Below are positions 19,330 to 28,309 of a DNA stretch of 64,000 nucleotides, piece after piece. This DNA comes from Sphingobacterium paucimobilis HER1398. GTDB taxonomy: Bacteria > Bacteroidota > Bacteroidia > Sphingobacteriales > Sphingobacteriaceae. The stretch spans positions 62,001-126,000 of the forward strand of contig NZ_ATDL01000020.1 in NCBI RefSeq assembly GCF_000416985.1. The letters are read 5' to 3'. How positions within the stretch are numbered: the stretch's first letter is position 1; every line of letters begins with the position of its first letter. A program made the translations under genes and the position numbers. Below the pieces are notes generated by a model. The model was not told where the DNA came from, made no database searches, and worked only from the letters and a program-made list of their open reading frames with translations.

Positions 19330-20019
19330 TTACTCCTCGGTGAGTATCCGTTTAAAATGGATAGAAAGGTGTTTGCGCATGGCTTCGCGCAGTGCATCCG
19401 CGTCTCTTTTTTTAATGATCTCCAAGAGCTCACGGTGGGAAATAAATCCGTCCTCGGGCTGAGCAGAGATAATAATTTTGCTTTTGTGAACGTACTCGAA
19501 GATAGGGATCAGCATGCGCTGAAAATCTATGACAGTTTGGTTTTTTGTAATTTCGTATAGACGGCCGTGAAAATTAATCTCATGGTCTATCTCAAAAAGT
19601 GTCTCATCAGAGTGTATCGGTTCATTTTGTATGATAGCCTCAAGATCTTGAATATCTTCCTCTGTAATGCGAGCAATAATGGAGTCTGCAAGTCCAACTT
19701 CAATAATCAATCGCAACTCAAATATTTCTTTTAAAGTCTGAGGTAGCAGGACATGTGGATTGAGTATACGCTTGATCGGGTTGATTACGTCTGGGTTGAC
19801 CAGCACGGCTCCTTTGTGCTTCTTTGACTCTATTAATCCTATGGTGCGTAAGCGTAATAAAGCTTCACGAACTACAGTCCTGCTCACTCCAAAAAGTTCG
19901 GTCAGTTCCAGCTCTTTAGGTAGACTGTCGCCTATAGAAAGCTTCTTGCTATTGATCAATTCGATCAGCTTTTCTTCCACTTTGTCTACAAGACTGGTGG
20001 TATCAATATTATAACTCAT
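19330..20019 (-). CDS. GntR/FadR-family transcriptional regulator of the sialic-acid operon
   Basis: DNA-binding regulator, 229 residues. The N-terminal winged helix (about 10-75) shows LPKELELTELFGVSRTVVRE, the GntR recognition region, and the C-terminal FCD domain (about 85-215) has acidic and His residues (DHEINFHGRLYEIT) that bind metal and effector in this family. It is transcribed away from the sialic-acid SusC gene. The 17-bp palindrome at 20063-20079 in the shared gap is its likely operator. The effector is probably sialic acid or ManNAc derived; this is inferred from the neighbours only. Confidence 0.9.
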   Translation of the reverse strand: MSYNIDTTSLVDKVEEKLIELINSKKLSIGDSLPKELELTELFGVSRTVVREALLRLRTIGLIESKKHKGAVLVNPDVINPIKRILNPHVLLPQTLKEIFELRLIIEVGLADSIIARITEEDIQDLEAIIQNEPIHSDETLFEIDHEINFHGRLYEITKNQTVIDFQRMLIPIFEYVHKSKIIISAQPEDGFISHRELLEIIKKRDADALREAMRKHLSIHFKRILTEE

Positions 20020-20030
20020 TTATATTTTTT

Positions 20031-20061
20031 TTTGATAACTACAAATTACTTACTATACTTG
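20031..20061 (+). promoter_or_regulatory. Bacteroidota-type promoter of the sialic-acid operon
   Basis: TTTG at 20031-20034 and TATACTTG at 20054-20061 are separated by 19 bp. This fits the Bacteroidota consensus TTTG-N19 to 23-TAnnTTTG with one mismatch in the -7 box. The predicted RNA start (about 20067) is then inside the palindrome at 20063-20079, and the ATG at 20117 gives a leader of about 50 nt. Confidence 0.72.
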
Positions 20062-20062
20062 C

Positions 20063-20079
20063 ATTATGTAATACATAAT
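20063..20079. promoter_or_regulatory. Predicted GntR operator (17-bp perfect palindrome)
   Basis: ATTATGTA-A-TACATAAT is a perfect inverted repeat with one central base. It starts 2 bp after the -7 box and covers the predicted transcription start, an ideal place for repression. The TGTA-N-TACA core resembles GntR/FadR-family sites. It lies in the divergent gap next to the GntR gene. Confidence 0.72.
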
Positions 20080-20116
20080 ACTTTTTATGTATAGCGTAAA
20101 GATAATAAAACTAATT

Positions 20117-23100
20117 ATGATAAGATGTAAATTAATTTTTTTATTGAGCTTGGTAGGTATTGGTACTGTTAGTTATGCACAGACGGTACTGCACGGAAGG
20201 GTAGTCGATGAACAGGCAAAGGCACTGTCAGAAGCTAGCATTCGTAATCCCAAGCTGAGTCTACAGGTCAAGGCTGACGCCTTGGGGGCATTTAATATTA
20301 AAGGTGCTATCGGGGACACCTTGTATATCAGTTGTGTAGGCTATGAGCCATTACGGTATCGGATAGATAAGGAAAAGAATCACCTGATTACACTCGTATC
20401 TCAAAATCTCGTGATTGATGATGTGGTTGTAGTGGGGTATGGAACTCAGAAGAGATCCAAGCTCTCTGGGGCTGTATCGAGTGTCAATAAAGAAGCTCTG
20501 CTTTCTGCACCCAATACGAATGCGGCTACAGCATTGCAAGGGACGGTGTCTGGTCTTCGGGTGCAACAGACAACGGGTGATCCGGGGGCTTCGCCAACAA
20601 TCTCGTTTCGCGGTGGTACGGAGTTTAATGGGAATGGAGCTCCTCTGTATGTTGTCGACGGGGTAATAGTACCATCTCTATATGGAATCAACTCCAGTGA
20701 TATCGAAACTATTGATTTATTGAAGGATGCTGCTTCGACGGCAATTTATGGAGCGCGGGCGTCTAATGGTGTCGTATTGGTAACGACAAAAAAGGGAAAG
20801 AAAGGTACGACAAAAGTAGAGTACCAATTGAAGCACGCCAACAATTATATCCGACGTAATCCTGTAACTTATCTGGATGCGGCTGATTACATTGCATGGA
20901 ATAGACAGGGAATAGCTAGTCGATATCAGGCGAATATTGCCGATGGTAATACCAGTCAGGCGACTAGTACGGCCAACCAGATGAACTCGGCGTCTTGGGG
21001 CTGGACAACAAATCCTTCCTATGGCTTCTCGGATGGGAAGTATACAACACAATTATTGTCCGATCAAAATAGACATCTTTTAGATCAACAGGGATGGAAT
21101 TTGTTGGTCGATCGGAATCCGATAAAACCCTACTTGGCAGATTCTATTATCTATAAGGGCGTTGGGCAGCGGGAGTTAGAGGATCTGATTTTACAGCAAA
21201 GCAATTATAATGAGCATTACCTCAATTTTTCGGGGGGATCGGACATTTCTACTTTTAATCTTGGTATCGGTACCGTAAAAGATGTGGGAATGGTTGTTGG
21301 CTCCGAGTTACAACGCCATAATATTAATTTCAATGGTGGTCTGAAGGTTAATAAGGATCTGACAGTGAATGTCAATTTAGCGGCTTATTCTTTATCGTCA
21401 ACACCCTCTTTTGTAAATGCCTCGAGTACGAGTAATCTAGGAGGGGTAATTCAACGATTTGGAGGGGCGGCGCCTACTCTCCGACTATATGATGACGTGA
21501 CAGGGGTGCCAATTCCTGGTGGAGATGCTAATGGTATTGCTAATCCGTTGTACTTCAAGGATATTTATCAGAATAAAACAGGAGAAAATAGGTTTTCGGG
21601 AGGACTGAATCTGGAGTATCGTATTCTTGATAACTTGAAACTAATCGGAAATGCAAATGGTTTTCTTCGCTTTAATGAAACGGACGAATTTACTAAAGCC
21701 TACCAAAATGGATCTAGAGGGGATATGATCACGACTAGAAATGCCGCATTTGGAAGGAATAAGACACAACAATATACCCTGAACAGTTTCCTCCAGTATG
21801 ATAGGTCTTTTGGCTTGCATCACTTGAGTGCACTGGCAGGAGGAGAATATTTTGAATATAAGCATTTTACGTCTTCTGCTAAAGGAATGGGGGCTGCTAC
21901 AGATTTTATACCATGGCTGTCGGCATCGACTGAAGCTGTAGGTGTGCCTAGTTCGGCTTTCAGCCAATGGGAAAGAATGGTGTCGGGGATAGCACGTGTT
22001 GGATACGACTATGACTCGAGGGTATTGTTCACGATGAATTTACGCTATGATGGCACGTCCCGCTTGAGTGATAATAAATTTGGGTATTTTCCTGGGATGT
22101 CGTTGGGGTGGAATATGCATCGCGAGCAGTTTTTCAAAGAGTCTGTCCTGTCGGGCATTGTTAGCAACTTAAAACCAAGGGTGAGCTGGGGGCAAAATGG
22201 TAGCGTAAGCACTGTAGGTTATTTTGATACAGATGCTCCTTTTGGAAATGTCGGAACCTATGACGGTAATGCTGGTGTAGGTCCCGCAGGCTTTGTAAAT
22301 ACGGCCCTTAAATGGGAAAAAGTTTCTGCTACGAACTTTGGTGTAGACGTAGGGCTGTTGAATAACAGGTTGAATTTTAATGTGGATTATTTTGTCAGGG
22401 ACGTGTATAACAAGGTGGCTTCTCTTGGTATCCCGTCGTGGACTGGGTTTAGCAATTATACAACTAATCTCGGACAGTTGAGAAATAAGGGGATAGAGCT
22501 AGAGGCACAGGTGTATGCGTTGAGAAATCATAATGGTTTTGACTGGAAATTGGGAGGGACTTTTACTCATGTGAAAAATTATGTTGTGGAACTGCCTAAT
22601 AATGGGTTGGATGGTAACAGACAGAGTACAACAGAAGTGTGGAACCCTCAAAAGGCAAAGTATGAGCAGGTCGGTGGTCTGTATGAAGGAAGAAGAGTGG
22701 GGCTGGATGAGGTATGGGCTTATGTATATGATGGTATATATAGGACACAGGATCAACTGGATGAAGATGTTTTATTGTATAATTCAAATCTGTCGTATTC
22801 TAATAAAACGTTGAAATTCTTGGGAGATGCACGTTGGAGGGACCTTAATGAAGATGGGGTAATAGATTCGTATGATAGGGTGTACGTGGGAAGGACAACG
22901 CCAACGGTACAGGGAGGATTCCATAGTAATTTAACCTGGAAAGGTATTGGTCTGTATGCACAGTTTGATTATGCACTGGGATTTGTGATCCTTGATCAAT
23001 CTTGGCTTAGAGGTATGGGGCAGGCACAGGGAAGTGCTAATATGCCAATAGATGTACAACACACTTACTCGGAGTATACTCCTACAGGTACCTTGCCGCG

Positions 23101-23386
23101 GTTTTATTGGGCTAATTATGGTGGAAATTATATTTCAGCCGCCAACTACTATCAAAAGGGAGATTATTTGGCCCTACGCGAAGTCACATTGAGTTATCAG
23201 GTAGACGAATCACTCTTGAACCGTCTTGTCAAAAATCGCATCAAAGGGTTCCGTGCTTATATTTCGGGATCGAATCTCCTGTATTTTACAAAATATAACG
23301 GTACGCTTCCGGAGGTGGGAGGAGATGATCCAGGACGATTCCCGTTACCAAGACGAATGACATTTGGGGTAAATATTGCTTTGTAG
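20117..23386 (+). CDS. SusC-like TonB-dependent transporter of the sialic-acid operon
   Basis: Outer-membrane transporter, 1089 residues from ATG 20117. An ATG at 20087 is in frame, but it leaves almost no leader after the predicted promoter and puts ten polar residues before the signal peptide, so ATG 20117 (MIRCKLIFLLSLVGIGTVSYAQ) is preferred. A carboxypeptidase-like domain follows (HGRVVDEQAKALSEASIRN), then the plug with LLKDAASTAIYGARASNG and the barrel. There is no STN domain, matching control by GntR instead of a sigma factor. It is the first gene of the sialic-acid operon and likely imports free sialic acid or sialylated oligosaccharide. Confidence 0.94.
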   Translation: MIRCKLIFLLSLVGIGTVSYAQTVLHGRVVDEQAKALSEASIRNPKLSLQVKADALGAFNIKGAIGDTLYISCVGYEPLRYRIDKEKNHLITLVSQNLVIDDVVVVGYGTQKRSKLSGAVSSVNKEALLSAPNTNAATALQGTVSGLRVQQTTGDPGASPTISFRGGTEFNGNGAPLYVVDGVIVPSLYGINSSDIETIDLLKDAASTAIYGARASNGVVLVTTKKGKKGTTKVEYQLKHANNYIRRNPVTYLDAADYIAWNRQGIASRYQANIADGNTSQATSTANQMNSASWGWTTNPSYGFSDGKYTTQLLSDQNRHLLDQQGWNLLVDRNPIKPYLADSIIYKGVGQRELEDLILQQSNYNEHYLNFSGGSDISTFNLGIGTVKDVGMVVGSELQRHNINFNGGLKVNKDLTVNVNLAAYSLSSTPSFVNASSTSNLGGVIQRFGGAAPTLRLYDDVTGVPIPGGDANGIANPLYFKDIYQNKTGENRFSGGLNLEYRILDNLKLIGNANGFLRFNETDEFTKAYQNGSRGDMITTRNAAFGRNKTQQYTLNSFLQYDRSFGLHHLSALAGGEYFEYKHFTSSAKGMGAATDFIPWLSASTEAVGVPSSAFSQWERMVSGIARVGYDYDSRVLFTMNLRYDGTSRLSDNKFGYFPGMSLGWNMHREQFFKESVLSGIVSNLKPRVSWGQNGSVSTVGYFDTDAPFGNVGTYDGNAGVGPAGFVNTALKWEKVSATNFGVDVGLLNNRLNFNVDYFVRDVYNKVASLGIPSWTGFSNYTTNLGQLRNKGIELEAQVYALRNHNGFDWKLGGTFTHVKNYVVELPNNGLDGNRQSTTEVWNPQKAKYEQVGGLYEGRRVGLDEVWAYVYDGIYRTQDQLDEDVLLYNSNLSYSNKTLKFLGDARWRDLNEDGVIDSYDRVYVGRTTPTVQGGFHSNLTWKGIGLYAQFDYALGFVILDQSWLRGMGQAQGSANMPIDVQHTYSEYTPTGTLPRFYWANYGGNYISAANYYQKGDYLALREVTLSYQVDESLLNRLVKNRIKGFRAYISGSNLLYFTKYNGTLPEVGGDDPGRFPLPRRMTFGVNIAL

Positions 23387-23406
23387 AACCTTTCAATTGA
23401 TTAGAG

Positions 23407-24939
23407 ATGAAAAAAATAATATATATAGGATTCTTGATTGTCAGTGCGCTATGTACATCATGTAGTAAATTGTTGGATGAGGTGGTGCCACAGACAAGCT
23501 TGAATGAACAATTGATAATAAATGACCCTGCTGCAACAAGGACCTTCTACTTTGGTTTGTATGGTTCTTTTCGGACCTATAATAAGGTTCTGTTAGAGTT
23601 GGGTGAGATGCGGTCTCAGTTGTGGGCGGATGGGTTGTTTTTAGAAAATGCTGATGCTGATTTGAGAAGATATTATACCCACAATTATGATGCAGAGAAT
23701 GTATCAGCAAGTAATTGGGGTGGTTTTTACGGAATGGTGTTTCGACTCAATAGAGCTTTAAAACTGATTCCTCAAAGTAAGCTGCCCGAGTCGGAGAGAA
23801 ATAAGATTCTTGCAGAAGTGTATGGTATGCGGTCGTTTGTCTATTATACGATGTTAAAGACTTGGGGAAAAGTACCTATCACAGATCAGGCCATTGATGG
23901 TGTAGATGATTTGGCTGGATTGTATAGACCGAGGGCAGATGAAGGGGAAGTCATGCAGTTGATCGAGGCTGATATTGAACGTTCGCTGGAGTTGTTTGGT
24001 AATACAAATGTGTTTGCCCCAAAACGTGTTTATTGGAATTTGGCAGCATCATTAATTTTGAAAGGGGACGTCTTGATTTGGAAGTATACCCACCAAAGTA
24101 AAAACAATGAGGACTTGATCAATGCAAAGGCAGCTCTGGAGCAGGTAAAGAATATGTCGGGAGCTACGTTGGGCTTACAGGATAACTATGGAGATATTTT
24201 TAATGCAGACAAAAAGTCAAATAATAAAGAAATAATCTTTGCAATCAATTATGAAAGAGATCAAACCGAAAATAAGGTTTTCAATGTTTTTCTTATAAAT
24301 GCGAGTGCCGTTAATAATACTTGGTTAAATGCTAACTCTTCAAATGCGGGAATGGTAAGTACGCTGTATCCGAATATAGTAGGTGCAGGTAGTCGAGTGG
24401 GAATGGAAGCTAGTCTTGTTCATAAACTTAAAAATACACCCGTTGAAGACAAAAGGGTGAGTCATAGTATCGCTACGATGCATACGGATATTCCTTCTTA
24501 TCCATTGATAGGAACCTTGCTGACCAAATATATAGGTAATGTATATGAAGGATTAAGGGTTTATAATAATGATTTTCCAATCTATAGATATGCTGATGTG
24601 TTATTGCTGATGGCAGAAACGAAGATAAAATTGGGAGAGAGCCCTGTTGAAGAGATGAATCAGCTTCGCAAACGAGCCTATGGAGCAGCTTATCCAGTGT
24701 TTGTAAATGGAAATGAAACACAGAATATGGATGCGGTTCTAGAGGAATATTTACGAGAGTTTATTGGAGAAGGGAAATTATGGTGGGCATTACGTAGGGC
24801 TGGAGATGATTATGTGTTTAAGAATATTAATCCGTTGTATCTATCCGAGGGGAACAGATATAAGCTGTTGCTACCGATCAGTCGAACAACACTGAATTCG
24901 GATCCACTGTTAGAGCAAACGGAAGGTTACCAGAAATAA
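23407..24939 (+). CDS. SusD/RagB-family lipoprotein of the sialic-acid operon
   Basis: Surface binding protein, 510 residues, lipidated at Cys19 (LCTSC). SusD-type helices are visible at about 95-160 (NWGGFYGMVFRLNRALKLI, then EVYGMRSFVYYTMLKTWGKVPI), and the C-terminal region contains PIYRYADVLLLMAETKIKL and EYLREFIGEGKLWWALRRAG. It lies 20 bp after SusC. It is expected to capture sialoglycan or sialic acid at the surface, as NanU does in Bacteroides and Tannerella. Confidence 0.93.
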   Translation: MKKIIYIGFLIVSALCTSCSKLLDEVVPQTSLNEQLIINDPAATRTFYFGLYGSFRTYNKVLLELGEMRSQLWADGLFLENADADLRRYYTHNYDAENVSASNWGGFYGMVFRLNRALKLIPQSKLPESERNKILAEVYGMRSFVYYTMLKTWGKVPITDQAIDGVDDLAGLYRPRADEGEVMQLIEADIERSLELFGNTNVFAPKRVYWNLAASLILKGDVLIWKYTHQSKNNEDLINAKAALEQVKNMSGATLGLQDNYGDIFNADKKSNNKEIIFAINYERDQTENKVFNVFLINASAVNNTWLNANSSNAGMVSTLYPNIVGAGSRVGMEASLVHKLKNTPVEDKRVSHSIATMHTDIPSYPLIGTLLTKYIGNVYEGLRVYNNDFPIYRYADVLLLMAETKIKLGESPVEEMNQLRKRAYGAAYPVFVNGNETQNMDAVLEEYLREFIGEGKLWWALRRAGDDYVFKNINPLYLSEGNRYKLLLPISRTTLNSDPLLEQTEGYQK

Positions 24940-24988
24940 GGTATTAAAAGTGACCACGAATTGGTGGGCATGAGACAATCAGATAGAT

Positions 24989-26413
24989 ATGAGAAATTTA
25001 AAAATACATGTACAGATTTTAGCTGTAATCAGTGTACTTCTATTTGTAGGCTGTCAGAAGACAGCTTTCTATTCGGGGGATGCTCCAGCAAGGGACACTT
25101 CATTGGCTCCTTTTCCGGTAGACACAGTGGAAGTACCCCATGCTTTTAAGCCGTATTTGGCACAAGTAAAAGCTTATGAAGCATTGGACAAAGAGAAACC
25201 AATAAAGGTGGGAGAGGTCGTATTGCTAGGGAACTCTTTGTTCTCTAACTGGAAGGATGTACAAGATTATTTTGATGAAGACATTATTTATAATCGCTCC
25301 ATTACGGATATAGACATTGCTGCTCAACAGTTTTATTCCACTCGACTGACGGCACCTTATGAACCACGACAAGTGTTTCTATATGTGGGCGAACAGGAAG
25401 TAATGGAAGGGAAGACTGCGCTTTCTATTTTTAATCAAATTAGGCCTTTATTAGAAGAATTGAAATATAATCTTCCAAATGCTGAAGTGTCTTTTGTCTC
25501 TCTATTGAAGACCCCAGTAAACTTGAGCTTGCATAGTCGTTATGACGAGCTTGATCAACTGTTGAAAGGCTATTTGACTGACAAATCTAAAATGTCATAT
25601 ATCGATGTTAACGCGGCATTCGAAACTGAAACAGGCGATGTCGATTCGAAATATTTTACTGAAGAAATACTGAATGAACTTGGGACAAAGAAATTGGCTG
25701 ATGTTCTTAAAGAAAAGCTGGATGTAGGAAAGCCTAAAGTATCCACCTATATGGAATTTGATGGAACGACCAATTATGTTCGTATTCCACATCATTCAGA
25801 GCTTGATATTAATCTCGGAGAAAGTATGACTATTACGTTTTGGGAAAGGGTGTCTGTGCATAATGGAGCTCGATTTGTGACAAAGAGAAATGGAAATGGT
25901 TATGAAATTGTCGCTAATGGAGCTGGGTTATTAGCGGCAAACGTACGCGGATTGGAAGGTAATCTAGGTACACCTTATAGCTCTTCGGCATTTACGGTCA
26001 ACGGTAATCAATGGCATCATGTTGCATTTGTTTATGACCAAACTGGTTCTCAAAAGATGACTAAAGTTTATCTCGACGGTATTTTGGTCACCGAGTCGGC
26101 AGCTGCTAACATAAAGACAACTGACCAGGATTTGTCCGTACCTACGGCGGATTTGGTTATTGGAGCACAGAGCGATCCGGCGGGAACGAAGATGAAAGGC
26201 GCTATGGATAATATCCGCATTTATAAAAAAGCATTATCAGTCCAAGGTATTAAAGAGGATATGGCCACTCTTGAGCTGAAGAGTTATGATGACGTGATAG
26301 CTTCTTATGACTTTGAAGATATTGAAGGTAATCGCATAGAGAATAAGTCGGCCAATAAACACCACGGTATTGCTGCAGGTGCTATAAAAACAGGTCAACG
26401 GATCGTTCAATAA
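24989..26413 (+). CDS. Lipoprotein with degenerate SGNH-hydrolase domain and C-terminal LamG domain
   Basis: Protein of 474 residues, lipidated at Cys22 (FVGC). Residues about 70-245 follow an SGNH/GDSL esterase layout: block I GNSLFSNW (S83 kept), block II YNRSITD where the usual Gly is replaced, block III LYVGEQEV where the usual G-x-N-D is lost, and a last block (about 217-232, ending ILNELGTKKLADVL) where the catalytic Asp-x-x-His is gone. So it is probably inactive and used for binding. Residues about 253-410 form a LamG/concanavalin-like domain (YMEFDGTTNYVRIPHH, NQWHHVAFVYDQ), close to that of the sialidase encoded next. It may hold glycan for the sialidases. Confidence 0.78.
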   Translation: MRNLKIHVQILAVISVLLFVGCQKTAFYSGDAPARDTSLAPFPVDTVEVPHAFKPYLAQVKAYEALDKEKPIKVGEVVLLGNSLFSNWKDVQDYFDEDIIYNRSITDIDIAAQQFYSTRLTAPYEPRQVFLYVGEQEVMEGKTALSIFNQIRPLLEELKYNLPNAEVSFVSLLKTPVNLSLHSRYDELDQLLKGYLTDKSKMSYIDVNAAFETETGDVDSKYFTEEILNELGTKKLADVLKEKLDVGKPKVSTYMEFDGTTNYVRIPHHSELDINLGESMTITFWERVSVHNGARFVTKRNGNGYEIVANGAGLLAANVRGLEGNLGTPYSSSAFTVNGNQWHHVAFVYDQTGSQKMTKVYLDGILVTESAAANIKTTDQDLSVPTADLVIGAQSDPAGTKMKGAMDNIRIYKKALSVQGIKEDMATLELKSYDDVIASYDFEDIEGNRIENKSANKHHGIAAGAIKTGQRIVQ

Positions 26414-26426
26414 AGTGGGAGGATAT

Positions 26427-28295
26427 ATGAAAAATCGAAACGCTTTATGTTATGTGGCTCTCTTATTGGTCTTCGGCGTGTTGTCTTGTGGAGAACGTTA
26501 TCTTGTACAGCCCTACGGCTTGGCTGCGATAGGACAGGTTGTTAGTGAAATCCCGATAGATAGTGTTAAAACGTATAACGCATTTACAGCGGGAGTTGAT
26601 GGCGTAAACTCGTATAGGATTCCCTCCTTGGTGACGGCGTCTAATGGAGACTTGCTTTTGTTTTGTGAGGCTCGGAAAACCAGTTGGAGAGACAAGAGTC
26701 CTACAGATATTGTTTTAAAAACCAGTAGTGATAATGGGGTTAATTGGTCGACGATGCGTACGCTTCTGTCTGCCGGGGAAGATGCATTTATGGACCCTGT
26801 GGCAGTCGTTAATAAAAAAACAGGAAGGATTTTTCTTTTTAGTTGTTTATGGCCGAAGAATGATGTCTCTATGTTAAATAATTCGGTTTGGATGATGTAC
26901 TCGGATGATGCCGGCGGGAGCTGGTCTACCGCAGCAGATTTAACGAATGCAGTAATACCCAGTGGATTCTATATCACGGGTTTTGGCCCGGGGTCAGGCT
27001 TTCAAATGAGTGATCAGAGTAATTTCCCTGGACGTCTGATTGTGCCAATACGTTTGTCGAATGGTACCATTAATCGAAACAGGGTGTTGTATAGTGATGA
27101 TCAGGGGAGTACCTGGAATCTGGGACAGCAGATGGCAGATGGTGGTGAGTTTCAGATCGCAGAGTCTCCTGCTAACACTTTGATCTATAATCGTAGAGGA
27201 AACGCCAGTCGGTATAAAGGGACAAGTGTGGATGGAGGTGTTACCTGGACGGGCTATCAGCTGGATACCGCATTGAAAAGCGTAGAGGGTGGCTGCCAGG
27301 GGAGTATATTAGGAATAGATAGTGTTCTCTTGTATACAGGACCCGCTGGAGGAAATGCCAATTCGGAGGTGGACAATCGGGCAAACTTGACGCTGTACCG
27401 TAGTTTGGATGGAGGGATGACCTGGGGGCAAAAACAGCTGTTGTTTGATAAGGCGTCAGGTTATAGTTGTATCAGCCAGTTGAATAATGGTGATTTTGCC
27501 ATCGTTTTTGAAAGTGCGAATACACCGGGATTTATTAAAAGTGCAACACGTGGGTATGATTGGATGCGTCTGGATGTGTTGATCGTGCCTAAGGAGATAT
27601 TGAATAAGGATTATTGGTTTAATGCACCAGTGTCAACTTATTTCGAGTTGGATGGAAGTACGTATATATCCATTCCTGATCATGGTGAACTTAATATTGA
27701 GAATGGTCAAAGTAAAACCTTTACGTTTTGGTACAAACCTATCACAGGTAGTGCCGGACGTATTCTGAATAAGAGGGTAGGTAGTACAACGGGCTATGAA
27801 TTTGTGCTTAATAGCACACTGACGATGGCGGCAAACATTAGAAGTAATTCTAATATGAATCTAGGGACTCCAAACTCTATTGAGCAGATGGAGCTTAATC
27901 AATGGAATCATATCGCAGTGATGTATGATCAGACTGGGGCAACGAAGCTTGGCAAGATCTATCTGAACGGAAATCTGATTGCACAGAGTACCTCGTTGGC
28001 CCAATCTACGAACCAATCTATAGAGCCGCTAGCTGAGCTTTTATTTGGTACGGCCAGTAGTAAGACCGCATTTCTGAAAGGGGCTATCGATGAGATTAGA
28101 ATATATGATAAAGCGCTTACACTGACACAGATTAATACGGATATGCGTACTGCTAAACTTGTGGATTATACTGATATGATCGCTGTTTATGATTTCGAAA
28201 ACATAACGAACGGTCAAGTTATAAATAGAGTGAAAAATCAGCATCATGGGGCGGTGATAGGAAATGTAAAAACGAATCAAAGAATTGTCCAGTAG
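26427..28295 (+). CDS. Exo-alpha-sialidase lipoprotein with C-terminal LamG domain
   Basis: Sialidase of GH33 type, 622 residues, lipidated at Cys21 (VLSC). The start is ATG 26427, preceded by a clear GGAGG; an in-frame GTG at 26415 overlaps that site and is rejected. The catalytic domain (about 45-400) has the arginine motif SYRIP (R64), an EAR and RDKSPTD stretch carrying acid residues, Asp boxes (SSDNGVNWS, SDDAGGSWS, SDDQGSTWN, SLDGGMTWG) and the nucleophile region SCISQ with Tyr before it. After KEILNKDYWFN a LamG domain follows (about 410-600). It releases terminal sialic acid at the cell surface. Confidence 0.92.
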   Translation: MKNRNALCYVALLLVFGVLSCGERYLVQPYGLAAIGQVVSEIPIDSVKTYNAFTAGVDGVNSYRIPSLVTASNGDLLLFCEARKTSWRDKSPTDIVLKTSSDNGVNWSTMRTLLSAGEDAFMDPVAVVNKKTGRIFLFSCLWPKNDVSMLNNSVWMMYSDDAGGSWSTAADLTNAVIPSGFYITGFGPGSGFQMSDQSNFPGRLIVPIRLSNGTINRNRVLYSDDQGSTWNLGQQMADGGEFQIAESPANTLIYNRRGNASRYKGTSVDGGVTWTGYQLDTALKSVEGGCQGSILGIDSVLLYTGPAGGNANSEVDNRANLTLYRSLDGGMTWGQKQLLFDKASGYSCISQLNNGDFAIVFESANTPGFIKSATRGYDWMRLDVLIVPKEILNKDYWFNAPVSTYFELDGSTYISIPDHGELNIENGQSKTFTFWYKPITGSAGRILNKRVGSTTGYEFVLNSTLTMAANIRSNSNMNLGTPNSIEQMELNQWNHIAVMYDQTGATKLGKIYLNGNLIAQSTSLAQSTNQSIEPLAELLFGTASSKTAFLKGAIDEIRIYDKALTLTQINTDMRTAKLVDYTDMIAVYDFENITNGQVINRVKNQHHGAVIGNVKTNQRIVQ

Positions 28296-28309
28296 AAATA
28301 TAGTATAAC

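Noticed and set aside
19297..19560. 87-codon plus-strand ORF opposite the GntR gene
   Set aside because: It is antisense to a well-supported regulator gene and includes the terminator hairpin; no family features.
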